A DNA stretch of 64,000 nucleotides, from assembly GCF_022440805.1 (NCBI RefSeq), contig NZ_JAKNTK010000001.1:2170001-2234000 (forward strand). Reading direction: 5' to 3'. Of this stretch, positions 32,118 through 40,149 are shown in pieces. Made by a program: the position numbers and the translations under genes. Each line of letters starts with the position of its first letter. Within the stretch, counting starts at the first letter, position 1. This stretch comes from Holdemania massiliensis. GTDB lineage: Bacteria > Bacillota_I > Bacilli_A > Erysipelotrichales > Erysipelotrichaceae. The notes under the pieces are model-generated. The model searched no databases. It saw only the letters and a list, made by a program, of their open reading frames with translations, and had not been told where the DNA came from.

Positions 32118-33791
32118 ATGAAATTTAATGAACTAAACCTATCCCCTGAGATGAGCCGTGCCATCGCAGACTGCGGCTACACAGAGGCTACCTATATCCA
32201 AAGCGCGTGCATTCCGGTTGTGATGAACGGCGGCGATGTCATTGGACAATCTCAAACCGGCACCGGAAAAACAGCAGCGTTTGCCATTCCCATCATTGAA
32301 ATGCTTCAGGTTACTGACCGCAAGCGTCCTCAGGCACTGATCCTTTCTCCAACCCGTGAGCTGGCGATGCAGGTCTGTGATGAAATCCGTAAGTTTACAA
32401 AATACAAAGAAGGCATCCGTACGGTAGCCGTCTATGGTGGTCAGCAGATCAGCAAGCAGATCTTAGAATTAAAAAAAGGCGCTGATATCGTCGTCGGGAC
32501 TCCTGGACGCGTGCTGGATCATATCCGCCGCCGGACGCTGCGCTTTGATCAGTGCCGTGTCCTGGTCTTGGATGAAGCGGATGAAATGTTGAATATGGGA
32601 TTTCGCGAAGATATTGAAACCGTGATCGAGGCCCTGCCGCAAGAGCGTCAGACAGTCCTGTTTTCGGCCACCATGCCGAAGCCAATCCTGGAGATTACCT
32701 CACAGTATCAAACCAATCCGGTTCACATCAAGACTCCGGCGACCCAGATGACCGTGCCGAAGATTGAACAGATCTATTACATCTGTCCAAAGGAAGCCAA
32801 GAAAGAAATTCTGATGCAGCTCATTTCAATGCAGAATCCGCATCTGGCGATGATTTTCTGCAACACAAAGAAAATGGTTGATGAGCTGACCTCGGATTTA
32901 GTGTCCAAAGGTTATCCGGCCGCGGCCCTGCATGGCGATATGAAGCAGGAAATGCGGACGAGCGTCATGGATAACTTCAAAAAAGGCAAGATTAATATTT
33001 TGGTTGCGACGGACGTTGCCGCCCGCGGCATTGACGTTGACTCCATGGATGTCGTATTCAACTACGATCTGCCGCAGGAAACTGAATATTATGTTCACCG
33101 CATCGGCCGAACTGGACGAGCCGGCAAGGAAGGCTTGGCCGTCACGCTGATCACCGCCCGGCAAAAGTATGCGCTGCGCGATCTGGAACGGACAACCCGT
33201 GCCAAGCTGACGCAGAAACCGCTGCCTTCTTTGGAGGAAGTACGTAAGATCCGCCTGGATTTCTTACGCGAAGATCTGGAACACCGGATGACCCGCGATG
33301 TTCCGGAATCCCTGGCTGCGATCATCGACAGTATGAAAGACGATGGCTATTCCTATCGTGAAATGGCTTTAGCCTTGGCTTATCAGATTGCCGGACAGGA
33401 AATGTTTGACGAATCCGCCTGGAATGCTTCTGTCCGTCCTGCTTTGACGGTTACGGAAAAAGGCATGAGCGAGCTGATTCTCGATATCGGTTCAGATCAG
33501 GATGTCAACGCTTCGATCATCGTCAGTGCAATTGCCACCGCAACGGGACTGCCGGGCAAGGAAATCGGGAAGATCCGGATCAGTGCTCAGGAAACAACCG
33601 TGCAGATTCCGCGGCAGTTTGACCGTGAAATCGCCGATACGATGAAAAAGACGCCGATTAAAGGCCAGACCGTTCATCCGCTTTTGATGGTACGCAAGGG
33701 CAAGGATTACAGCAACCTGCCGCCTAAGCGCCGCACCGCTTCCAAAGGTCAGCAGCGCCAGCGCGGACGCCGCCGTGAAAACCGCGACTAA
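32118..33791 (+). CDS. DEAD-box ATP-dependent RNA helicase with DbpA-type RNA-binding domain
   Basis: An RNA helicase of 557 residues. The helicase core (1-370) has the Q motif (TYIQSACIP), motif I SQTGTGKTAA near 45, Ia PTRELAMQV, II VLDEADEML near 153, III SATMP, and VI HRIGRTGRAGKEG near 330. Residues about 450-530 form a DbpA-type RNA-binding domain (LILDIGSDQDVNASIIVSAI). The tail is basic (KGQQRQRGRRREN). This is the CsdA/DeaD-CshA-like class used in ribosome assembly and mRNA decay, often cold-induced. The gene is monocistronic with its own promoter and terminator. Confidence 0.93.
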   Translation: MKFNELNLSPEMSRAIADCGYTEATYIQSACIPVVMNGGDVIGQSQTGTGKTAAFAIPIIEMLQVTDRKRPQALILSPTRELAMQVCDEIRKFTKYKEGIRTVAVYGGQQISKQILELKKGADIVVGTPGRVLDHIRRRTLRFDQCRVLVLDEADEMLNMGFREDIETVIEALPQERQTVLFSATMPKPILEITSQYQTNPVHIKTPATQMTVPKIEQIYYICPKEAKKEILMQLISMQNPHLAMIFCNTKKMVDELTSDLVSKGYPAAALHGDMKQEMRTSVMDNFKKGKINILVATDVAARGIDVDSMDVVFNYDLPQETEYYVHRIGRTGRAGKEGLAVTLITARQKYALRDLERTTRAKLTQKPLPSLEEVRKIRLDFLREDLEHRMTRDVPESLAAIIDSMKDDGYSYREMALALAYQIAGQEMFDESAWNASVRPALTVTEKGMSELILDIGSDQDVNASIIVSAIATATGLPGKEIGKIRISAQETTVQIPRQFDREIADTMKKTPIKGQTVHPLLMVRKGKDYSNLPPKRRTASKGQQRQRGRRRENRD

Positions 33792-33808
33792 TTCACTACA
33801 CTCAAAAC

Positions 33809-33853
33809 AAAAGCCCTCAGCTGCAATTCTCAGTGCAGACGAGGGCTTTTTTA
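33809..33853. terminator. Bidirectional terminator between the helicase and an opposing gene
   Basis: AAAAGCCCTC (33809-33818) and GAGGGCTTTT (33841-33850) with an inner CTGCA/TGCAG stem. T tracts exist on both strands, so it serves both convergent genes. Confidence 0.88.
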
Positions 33854-34099
33854 GGCAATGTTTCGTTTTTTGACTTTCTTGCTGAGCTGCGGATGATCCA
33901 AATAACACTGCGTCACACTGACGATCATATTCGCATCATACGATCCGCCGATGGAATAGGAAAGCTTCATAATATCCCGGGTCAGATCGTCCAAATCATC
34001 GCAGTCAACCTGATTGGCCTGAAGCTTCTGAGCCACAATTTGTTTGCAGGATTCCAAATCCTTCAAGGTCGCGAAATCAAAGAGAATTGATTCTTTCAT
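33851..34099 (-). CDS. Hypothetical protein, 82 residues
   Basis: A small soluble protein I do not recognise. It is helical, with an acidic middle (QVDCDDLDDLTRDIMKLSYSIG) and a basic tail (KKVKKRNIA). No membrane segment, signal or metal motif is visible apart from two isolated Cys. The ATG at 34099 is favoured over ATGs at 34111 and 34123 because the purine-rich GGGAAAG sits just upstream. It stands alone, convergent with the helicase gene and divergent from the lipid-kinase gene. Codon use looks like that of its neighbours, so it is probably real. Confidence 0.65.
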   Translation of the reverse strand: MKESILFDFATLKDLESCKQIVAQKLQANQVDCDDLDDLTRDIMKLSYSIGGSYDANMIVSVTQCYLDHPQLSKKVKKRNIA

Positions 34100-34225
34100 G
34101 TTCTTTCCCATCCTTTGGTTCAATCATAGCATAATATTTTGAAGTTTCAATTAAATCTAGATGACCGGAAGAAATAACCATGGTAAAATTATTCAGGAAT
34201 TATTCATTTTTAGATAGGGGAAATT

Positions 34226-35125
34226 ATGAAGCATATATTCATCGTCAATCCAACTTCCGGCAAAGGGGACGGAAAGCGAGCCGCCTCCATCATTCAGGCC
34301 GAAATCGAACAAAATCATCTTGACGGCGAGATCCGGATGTCCGAATATGCCGGTCATGCTCAGAAGCTGGCGGCAGAAATCAAGCCTGACCCGGAAACAA
34401 TTGTCTACGCTGTGGGCGGAGATGGGACGATTTGGGAAGTGTTAAACGGTCTGTCTCAGGGACTGCGCCTAGGTATCCTTCCCTGCGGAACAGGCAATGA
34501 TTACTATCGGATGATCGATTCGCGCAGGCTGCCGTTTGCGCAGCTGCTGCACGAAACACTGCAGGGCAAATGGGTGGAAGTCGATTTCGGACAATGTCAT
34601 CATTGGCGTTTTCATAACTGCACGACGCTGGGTCTGGATGCACGGGTTAATGATCTGGCAATCAAGCTCTACCAGAACTATCCGCTCCCAAGATTCTCAG
34701 TTTATGGTTTGGCGGCCGTATTCTGCGCTTTAAAACCAGCACCTTTTGAGCTGGTGTTAAAGACAGAAACAGAGACCATCCGGCAGAAAGCGATCATCGC
34801 CGCTGTGATGAACGGCAGCAGCTACGGCAATGGGTTTATCGCAGCACCTCAAGCTGATTTACAGGATGGGCTGTTTGATATCTGCCTTATCGAACCGCTT
34901 TCTTTATGGGAAACTCTGTGGCTGATGCCCAAATACAAACAGGGACGTCATACCCATTTAAAGCAATGCCGGATCCTGCGGGCTTCGGAAGTGGAAATTC
35001 AGGTAGATCAGCCGATCTTGATGCAGTCGGATGGCGAAGGCTTTACCTCCAACCATGTTAAAATTACCGCCGGTCCTTATAAACTGCCGTTAATTGTGCC
35101 GCAGGCTTCGCCATTAAAGGCATAA
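34226..35125 (+). CDS. Diacylglycerol kinase family lipid kinase
   Basis: A 299-residue kinase of the DagK/YegS/BmrU family. The nucleotide-binding features are NPTSGKGDGKRAA near 7, VGGDGTIWEVLNGL near 63 and GILPCGTGNDYYR near 85 (GGDGT and GTGND are diagnostic). The C-terminal beta-sandwich includes NGSSYGNGFIAAPQADLQDGLFDICLI in parts. Members phosphorylate diacylglycerol or related lipids; the exact substrate is open. TAGGGGAAATT precedes the ATG. Monocistronic, with a terminator behind. Confidence 0.9.
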   Translation: MKHIFIVNPTSGKGDGKRAASIIQAEIEQNHLDGEIRMSEYAGHAQKLAAEIKPDPETIVYAVGGDGTIWEVLNGLSQGLRLGILPCGTGNDYYRMIDSRRLPFAQLLHETLQGKWVEVDFGQCHHWRFHNCTTLGLDARVNDLAIKLYQNYPLPRFSVYGLAAVFCALKPAPFELVLKTETETIRQKAIIAAVMNGSSYGNGFIAAPQADLQDGLFDICLIEPLSLWETLWLMPKYKQGRHTHLKQCRILRASEVEIQVDQPILMQSDGEGFTSNHVKITAGPYKLPLIVPQASPLKA

Positions 35126-35130
35126 AATTA

Positions 35131-35180
35131 AAAATCCTTTCTGTTCGATTCTGTGCGGACACAAAGGATTTTTTCTTTTT
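35131..35180. terminator. Terminator between the lipid kinase and ybaK
   Basis: AAAATCCTTT (35131-35140) pairs with AAAGGATTTT (35163-35172), followed by TTCTTTTT on the plus strand. A-rich sequence upstream also allows use by the opposing ybaK gene. Confidence 0.8.
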
Positions 35181-35193
35181 AACAGTATTCATT

Positions 35194-35673
35194 TCAGCGG
35201 ATAACCGCTTCAAACCGGGCATGAATCAGCTCGGCTAGGGCTTGGGGAGCCATTTCGATCTGAGTGCCGATTTGTCCGCCGCTGAACAGTATCGTTTCCA
35301 ATTCCAAAGCTGAACTATGAATGATCGTCGGCAGACTCTTTTTCATACCGATTGGACTGCATCCGCCGCGAATATAACCGCTGACAGAGAATAGGTTTTT
35401 CACCGGAATCAATTCAACGGCCTTCTCCCCTACCGCTTTGGCTGCTTTTTTCAAATCCAGCTCGTCCGCCACCGGAATCACAAAGACGTAGTACGCTTTG
35501 CTGGAAGCTTGCGTGATCAGTGTTTTAAATACATGTGCCGGATCTTCATTCAGCATCGCTGCCACGCTGACCCCATCCACGGCTTCTTTTTCATGATGCG
35601 GATACGAATGAACCTGATAGGCCAGCTTCTGCTTATCCAGAATCCGCATGGCATTCGTCTTGACTTCTTTCAT
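35194..35673 (-). CDS. ybaK: YbaK/EbsC-type aminoacyl-tRNA deacylase
   Basis: A trans-editing enzyme of 159 residues that removes Cys mis-attached to tRNA-Pro. The conserved Lys appears in DPAHVFKTLITQ near 46, followed by VIPVADELDLKKAAKAVGEK and the GGCSPIGMKK loop near 108. These match the bacterial YbaK consensus. GGGGAGAG precedes the ATG. It is convergent with the lipid-kinase gene and downstream of the rubrerythrin terminator, so it is transcribed alone. Confidence 0.93.
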   Translation of the reverse strand: MKEVKTNAMRILDKQKLAYQVHSYPHHEKEAVDGVSVAAMLNEDPAHVFKTLITQASSKAYYVFVIPVADELDLKKAAKAVGEKAVELIPVKNLFSVSGYIRGGCSPIGMKKSLPTIIHSSALELETILFSGGQIGTQIEMAPQALAELIHARFEAVIR

Positions 35674-35732
35674 TAATCTCTCCCCTTCACTTTTCTTCCG
35701 CGCTTATTATATCACGATCCGCCTTCCTCAAA

Positions 35733-35760
35733 AGAAAAAACCATCCATTTTCAGGATGGT
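35733..35760 (-). terminator. Terminator after rubrerythrin
   Basis: ACCATCC-TGAAAAT-GGATGGT followed by TTTTTCTTTT on the minus strand, 20 bases after the stop. Confidence 0.9.
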
Positions 35761-35780
35761 TCATCAATCAGAATTAAGGA

Positions 35781-36320
35781 TTAATAGTTTGTCGGACGCA
35801 GCATGAAGTAGCTCTTCGGATGAGCGCAGACTGGGCAGACTTCCGGAGCGCTTTCGCCGATATGCAGATGTCCGCAGTTGCGGCATTCCCAAACCTGTTC
35901 GCCTTTACGAACGAATACTTCACCGTTTTCAATGTTGGCCAGCAGTTTCAGATAACGTTCTTCATGGGTCTTTTCAATCGCAGCGACACCTTCCATCGTC
36001 TTCGCGATGGCGTCAAAGCCTTCTTCGCGGGCTTCTTCTGCCATCTTGGCGTACATATCCGTCCATTCGTAGTTTTCACCGGCAGCCGCATCTTTCAGGT
36101 TGTCGATTGTGGAAGGCATACCGTTATGCAGCAGCTTAAACCACAGCTTGGCATGTTCTTTTTCATTATTAGCGGTATCCTCAAACAGTGCCGCAATCTG
36201 CTCATAGCCGTCCTTCTTGGCTTTGGACGCATAGTATGTGTACTTGTTGCGGGCCTGGCTTTCGCCGGCGAATGCTGTCATCAGATTTTGTTCCGTCTTT
36301 GTGCCTTTCAAATCTTTCAT
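35781..36320 (-). CDS. rbr: Rubrerythrin
   Basis: A non-haem diiron peroxidase of 179 residues that removes hydrogen peroxide in anaerobes. The N-terminal four-helix domain has the ligand helices AFAGESQARNKY near 15, EKEHAKLW near 53 and AAIEKTHEERYLKLL near 120. The C-terminal rubredoxin-like domain has CRNCGH and CPVCAHPKSYF, the two CxxC pairs that hold the Fe(SCys)4 centre. The leader (36321-36430) is long, with two stem-loops. Its presence fits an anaerobic, oxygen-exposed gut lifestyle. Confidence 0.97.
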   Translation of the reverse strand: MKDLKGTKTEQNLMTAFAGESQARNKYTYYASKAKKDGYEQIAALFEDTANNEKEHAKLWFKLLHNGMPSTIDNLKDAAAGENYEWTDMYAKMAEEAREEGFDAIAKTMEGVAAIEKTHEERYLKLLANIENGEVFVRKGEQVWECRNCGHLHIGESAPEVCPVCAHPKSYFMLRPTNY

Positions 36321-36472
36321 GTGTATCTCTCCTTTTCTTTAACAGCCAGTTGGCATGCAGCTGGCTAATGAGTTGACAGGCCGCAATTACGGTCTGTTCT
36401 CTACTCTCTATTTTACCAGAGAATTCCAGAATTGCCAGACTTTCGACCAAGAAAGTTCGCCGAGCTATCTGC

Positions 36473-38065
36473 TTACACGCCTGACAGTTTGGAAAGCAAA
36501 GCTTCTCCCCGGCGGATTAAATAAATCCCCATTCCCGCAGCCAGCAAGATCAGCACCAGGGCGATCACCATCATCATCAAAGACGATTCCAGCGGTGCCC
36601 AGAACAGCAGAACGGCAAGGATCAGAAAGCTGGCGCCCATACCAGCCAGCACGGTGATCATCGTGCTTAAGCTCTGCTTGACAACGACGATTTCCCGATC
36701 AAAATCAAACCGCGGAAAATGCAGATTGATGATTAAGCCGAACAATCCGGAACACAAAATCGCCAGCAAGGTCAGCGTAAGCAGCAGAACCACGGTCAGC
36801 CAAGAAAAGTGATAGACAACACTTAGAATAAGAATACTCAGCCAGCTGACCGGGATATTCAGCGCCAGGTCCAGCGCCAGCTTTGCTCCCAAATAGCGGC
36901 CGGCCGGAATCGGCAGCGAGCGCACGATCCAGAAATTCTTGCCTTCCAGCGAGATGGAGGTCGCGGTGACCGGACAGATCATCCCGCAGAACAGACAGAC
37001 CGCCAAAAGCAGCATAGCCACCGGGTCCGCGAAGGCACTGAAATCCATGCCGCTTTCCAGCATTACCTGAACCATCAAATCTTTCTGGACTGCCAGCATC
37101 ACTGCGCACAGCGCAACCATGACCGGACCGACCAAAGTATTCATGACCAGCGACGTGGAAGCAAAATACCGGCGCAGCTCTCTGCGGAATAGCGCCGCAT
37201 TCATCGAAGAAGACTGAACCTTCATCCGACCGCCGGCCTGGGCCGATGTCATCCGCGCCTTTTGATTCAGCGTATTCCAAAGCGGAGCGATGGCGGCTAA
37301 AAAAAGCAGCAGAACCAGCGAAGAAGCGCCGATCAGTTTCAGCAGTTCGCTGAAGCTTCCCTGCATCATCGCCATCGTCAGCCAGTAAACAGGAGCCAAT
37401 CCCGTTTGGATCGGACGAATCAAAGCCCCGATATCCTGAGCCTGACCGGTCTGGCTCTGAAACAAGGTCATCACTGCCATCAATCCGATCACCATCCCCA
37501 AGGACAAAAGATTGCGGATCAACACCGGATGTTTGACCCGGCTGGAAATCAAGCGTACCAATACAGCTGCCAGACAAGCCACGGTCATCGGAATCAGCGG
37601 CAGAAACAGCTGTCCAATCAATCCATAGAGTAAAAACGTCAGCGGCATTGCATAATGCAGCTGAAACAGCACCATCATCGGCAGCGTCAAAAACGCACTG
37701 TACAGTAACATCATCGCGATCAAAGCAATCAGTTTGGACATCAGAATCTGACGGCGCGACAGCGGCATGCTGAACAACAGGTCATAATCACGAAAATCAA
37801 ACAAATAACCCTGGGCATGATAGAAGCCGAAGACCAAGATCAAACCGAACGCGGCACTGAGTATCGACAGCGGAATAAGCAGATTCATCGATTCCGGCAC
37901 CCCTGCGATCATAGACCAGCTGTATAAGCCGGATAGACCGATCAACAGACTTGCCGCCAGAAGAATCAGGACCGGACTGAATTTCTTCCGCCCGCCAAAG
38001 GTTCTCGCCATCTGCCAGATCAGCTGTTTCAGCGACAGCCGAAACAGAACAAACGATCTATTCAT
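36473..38065 (-). CDS. ABC exporter permease, 12-segment type
   Basis: A membrane protein of about 530 residues with twelve or more hydrophobic segments and no ATPase motif. It resembles the large ABC exporter permeases (YthQ/EcsB-like) that pair with a single ATPase. The N-terminal MNRSFVLFRLSLKQLIW and the segment FYHAQGYLFDFRDYDLLFSMPLSRRQIL (first twenty residues only considered) are typical: an amphipathic start, then the LFSMPLSRRQ loop before the next helix. The ATG at 38065 overlaps the ATPase stop by eight bases. It ends the operon led by the ArsR-type gene. Confidence 0.8.
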   Translation of the reverse strand: MNRSFVLFRLSLKQLIWQMARTFGGRKKFSPVLILLAASLLIGLSGLYSWSMIAGVPESMNLLIPLSILSAAFGLILVFGFYHAQGYLFDFRDYDLLFSMPLSRRQILMSKLIALIAMMLLYSAFLTLPMMVLFQLHYAMPLTFLLYGLIGQLFLPLIPMTVACLAAVLVRLISSRVKHPVLIRNLLSLGMVIGLMAVMTLFQSQTGQAQDIGALIRPIQTGLAPVYWLTMAMMQGSFSELLKLIGASSLVLLLFLAAIAPLWNTLNQKARMTSAQAGGRMKVQSSSMNAALFRRELRRYFASTSLVMNTLVGPVMVALCAVMLAVQKDLMVQVMLESGMDFSAFADPVAMLLLAVCLFCGMICPVTATSISLEGKNFWIVRSLPIPAGRYLGAKLALDLALNIPVSWLSILILSVVYHFSWLTVVLLLTLTLLAILCSGLFGLIINLHFPRFDFDREIVVVKQSLSTMITVLAGMGASFLILAVLLFWAPLESSLMMMVIALVLILLAAGMGIYLIRRGEALLSKLSGV

Positions 38066-38768
38066 GATCCGCCAGCTCCAAGAAGACCTGTTCCAACGAT
38101 TGATCGCCGATGACTTCATCCATAGTTCCCAACGCCGCCAGCCGTCCGTCCTTCAAGATTCCAACATGATCGCACAGCTTCTGCGCCACTTCCAGAACAT
38201 GCGTTGAAAAGAAAATCGTGTTGCCGCGGTCACAGTGCTCGCGCATCAGCTTTTTCAGCAGGAAGGAAGCCTTCGGATCCAGACCGACAAACGGTTCATC
38301 CAGAACCAAGAGCTTCGGATCGTGCAGAAATGCACTGATTACCGCCAGCTTCTGCTTCATTCCATGCGAGTAGCTGCTGATCGGCATTGTCAGCGCTCCT
38401 TCCAGCTCAAATAAACACGCATATTTCTGGATCCGCTGCGAACGAGTCTGTTGATCAATCTGATAGATATCCGCGACAAAGTTCAGATATTCATCCCCAC
38501 GCATAATGTCATAGAGATCCGGATTATCCGGAATATAGGCCAGATTTTGCTTGCATGTTAGGGGCTCCTGACGAATCGAATGCCCGTCGATCAGGATTTC
38601 TCCCTCATCAAAATCCAGAATTCCGACAACCGCTTTGATCGTCGTCGTTTTCCCTGCACCATTAGGACCGATAAAACCAAAGATCTCACCGTTTTCACAG
38701 GTCAGATCCAAATGATCGACAGCGGTCTTATTGCCATAACGTTTGACTAAACTTTTAATTTCCAGCAT
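38058..38768 (-). CDS. ABC transporter ATP-binding protein
   Basis: An ATPase subunit of 236 residues. Walker A is GPNGAGKTTTIK near 35. The signature SSYSHGMKQKLAVISAFL near 130 is of the short SHGMKQK type, and Walker B is LLVLDEPFVGLDP. FFSTHVLEVAQKLCDHVGIL is the H-loop. These mark the EcsA/CcmA-like branch that pairs with multi-segment permeases. It overlaps the SdpI-like gene upstream by 14 bases and the permease downstream by eight, so all four genes are one transcription unit. Confidence 0.93.
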   Translation of the reverse strand: MLEIKSLVKRYGNKTAVDHLDLTCENGEIFGFIGPNGAGKTTTIKAVVGILDFDEGEILIDGHSIRQEPLTCKQNLAYIPDNPDLYDIMRGDEYLNFVADIYQIDQQTRSQRIQKYACLFELEGALTMPISSYSHGMKQKLAVISAFLHDPKLLVLDEPFVGLDPKASFLLKKLMREHCDRGNTIFFSTHVLEVAQKLCDHVGILKDGRLAALGTMDEVIGDQSLEQVFLELADHE

Positions 38769-39417
38769 GTTTATTCTCCTTTTCTTTCTTCCTGAACAAC
38801 AGCCAGGAATAGCCCAGCGGCAAAAACGCCGCCATCAGAATTAAACTCAAGATGACCGCCGCCCGCATTGCCAGCGGCACAAAACACGATAACAGAAGCA
38901 AAATACCAGCAATGCAGAAGCAGTAACCGCCGAAGCGCTGCGTTTTATTCCAGTTATCCGGATCATCAAAGCTCCAGATCGTCTTGACGCCGACCAGATA
39001 ATTCTGCCGGATTTTCGGCATCACGTTGCCCAGCGTCAGAAATAACAGACCCGTCATCACCGGCGGCAAATATTCCCCGCTGACTAACGAAATTCCGTAG
39101 ATCTGGCCTAACATCCAGCAATACATCAGAAACAGAAAGATTTCAGTAACCGCCATGATGACACGATACGACTTTTTAAATTTGACATAATTGTGCCGCC
39201 GTGGATCAATCTTCGGAGATATCGCCATGATTGCAGGAATCAGAAATAACGCCGCCGGAAAAATCCAGATTGAAGCTTTCGGCCCGGTATTGTCCGCAAT
39301 TCCCTGAACGTTGAAATGCGTCGGGATGATCTCAGGCAGCGTCGGCCAGGCAATCAAAGTTATGATCACCGCCAGCACTGGAAGAATTAATAATTTCCAA
39401 TCGAAGAACTTTTTCAA
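38755..39417 (-). CDS. SdpI-family membrane protein (DUF1648 domain)
   Basis: A membrane protein of about 220 residues with six segments. The N-terminal DUF1648 signature is visible (LPEIIPTHFNVQGIADNTGPK near 40). The C-terminal SdpI domain has GNVMPKIRQNYLVGVKTIWS and DPDNWNKTQRFGGY. In Bacillus SdpI gives immunity to the SdpC killing factor and holds SdpR at the membrane. No ATG is available near the start. A TTG at 39417 behind GTGGGG is my choice; GTG 39429 or TTG 39447 are possible. An SdpR-like gene lies directly upstream. Confidence 0.85.
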   Translation of the reverse strand: MKKFFDWKLLILPVLAVIITLIAWPTLPEIIPTHFNVQGIADNTGPKASIWIFPAALFLIPAIMAISPKIDPRRHNYVKFKKSYRVIMAVTEIFLFLMYCWMLGQIYGISLVSGEYLPPVMTGLLFLTLGNVMPKIRQNYLVGVKTIWSFDDPDNWNKTQRFGGYCFCIAGILLLLSCFVPLAMRAAVILSLILMAAFLPLGYSWLLFRKKEKENKHAGN

Positions 39418-39418
39418 A

Positions 39419-39697
39419 TCAATCCCCACTCTCTTTTTCTTTAACAAACCCTAAAGCCCAACCTAACATTTCAGAAAATACGCTCATATTCAATTCATAA
39501 TAAATATACTTGCCGTCACGATCATCACTGATCAGATCAGCTTTCCGCAGCACAGCCAGATGATGCGATACCGTCGCATTGGTCATCTGGAAGTGTGAAG
39601 CGATTTCACCGGCCGTCATCCGTCTTTCTTTCAGCAGTTCCAAAATCTCACGTCGTGTGGGATCAGATAAGGCTTTAAAAGTTTCCTGCATTCCCAC
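39419..39697 (-). CDS. ArsR-family repressor, SdpR-like
   Basis: A winged-helix repressor of 92 residues. The fold is clear: TFKALSDPTRREILELLKE near 6, ASHFQMTNATVSHHLAVLRKA for the recognition helix, and RDGKYIYYELN for the wing. It lacks the CxC metal site of true arsenic sensors and matches the SdpR-type autorepressors linked to sdpI. A GTG at 39697 with GGAGG eight bases upstream, or an ATG two codons later, starts it. A perfect palindrome and a consensus promoter lie directly upstream. Confidence 0.9.
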   Translation of the reverse strand: MGMQETFKALSDPTRREILELLKERRMTAGEIASHFQMTNATVSHHLAVLRKADLISDDRDGKYIYYELNMSVFSEMLGWALGFVKEKESGD

Positions 39698-39713
39698 CTC
39701 TCACTCCTCCAAT

Positions 39714-39765
39714 CATTTAGATAATTATCTAAATGTATTATAGAGTTACCTTCTATCTTTGTCAA
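39714..39765 (-). promoter_or_regulatory. Consensus promoter and perfect palindromic operator of the sdpR-like operon
   Basis: TTGACA (39760-39765), 17 bp, TATAAT (39737-39742) on the minus strand, a perfect sigma-A match. Right after the -10 is a 22-bp perfect palindrome (39714-39735) whose half is CATTTAGATAA. A promoter this strong implies tight repression through the palindrome. Confidence 0.9.
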
Positions 39766-39802
39766 TTCTTATTTTTCTTCTTTTCTTTCTCTTGGTGAAA
39801 GA

Positions 39803-39831
39803 TTGCCCGATCTTCCCTTTCAGAGTAAAAT
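39803..39831 (+). promoter_or_regulatory. Promoter for the FakA-like fragment gene and prepilin peptidase
   Basis: TTGCCC (39803-39808), 17 bp, TAAAAT (39826-39831), 35 bp before the first ATG. Confidence 0.5.
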
Positions 39832-39866
39832 AAAGATAACACCGGAAAACGGCAAAGGAGAATGTT

Positions 39867-40118
39867 ATGTTGGAATTTAAATTTGATACTCAGCTTTTGA
39901 TTGAAGGTCATGATCTTTCAGAAGATGCAATTCATGACTACATCACGGAGAATATTGCGGGTGACTGCCTGTTGGCGGTCGGCGATGAGGAAATGATCAA
40001 GATTCATTTTCATACCAATACGCCTTGGAGGGTCTTGGAATACTGCGCCAGTCTTGGCGAAATCCATGATATTGTCGTTGAAAATATGGAACGTCAGTCA
40101 CAGGGGCTGCAGGGTTAA
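39867..40118 (+). CDS. Stand-alone FakA/YloV middle-domain-like protein
   Basis: An 83-residue protein that matches only a slice of the fatty-acid kinase subunit FakA (YloV), the segment where FakA has GDSLLVVGDEDLVKVHVHT-like sequence. Here it reads GDCLLAVGDEEMIKIHFHTN, then PWRVLEYCASLGEIHDI and VENMERQ. The kinase (DAK2) domain is absent. GGAGAATGTT precedes the ATG and a good promoter is present, so it looks like a real small gene rather than a relic. The role is unknown; it may bind a partner such as a DegV protein. It is followed 31 bp later by the prepilin peptidase gene. Confidence 0.72.
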   Translation: MLEFKFDTQLLIEGHDLSEDAIHDYITENIAGDCLLAVGDEEMIKIHFHTNTPWRVLEYCASLGEIHDIVVENMERQSQGLQG

Positions 40119-40149
40119 CCTGCCCCTTTGCGATTGAAGGCTTGTCGTT

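Noticed and set aside
36705..37577. Open frame of 290 codons on the minus strand inside the ABC permease gene
   Set aside because: Same strand but another frame; Gly/Asp/Ser-rich low-information sequence. The permease frame has clear membrane segments and a coupled start.
36473..39765. A complete SdpABC killing-factor locus
   Set aside because: No SdpA, SdpB or SdpC-like sequence was seen on either side of the SdpR/SdpI pair.
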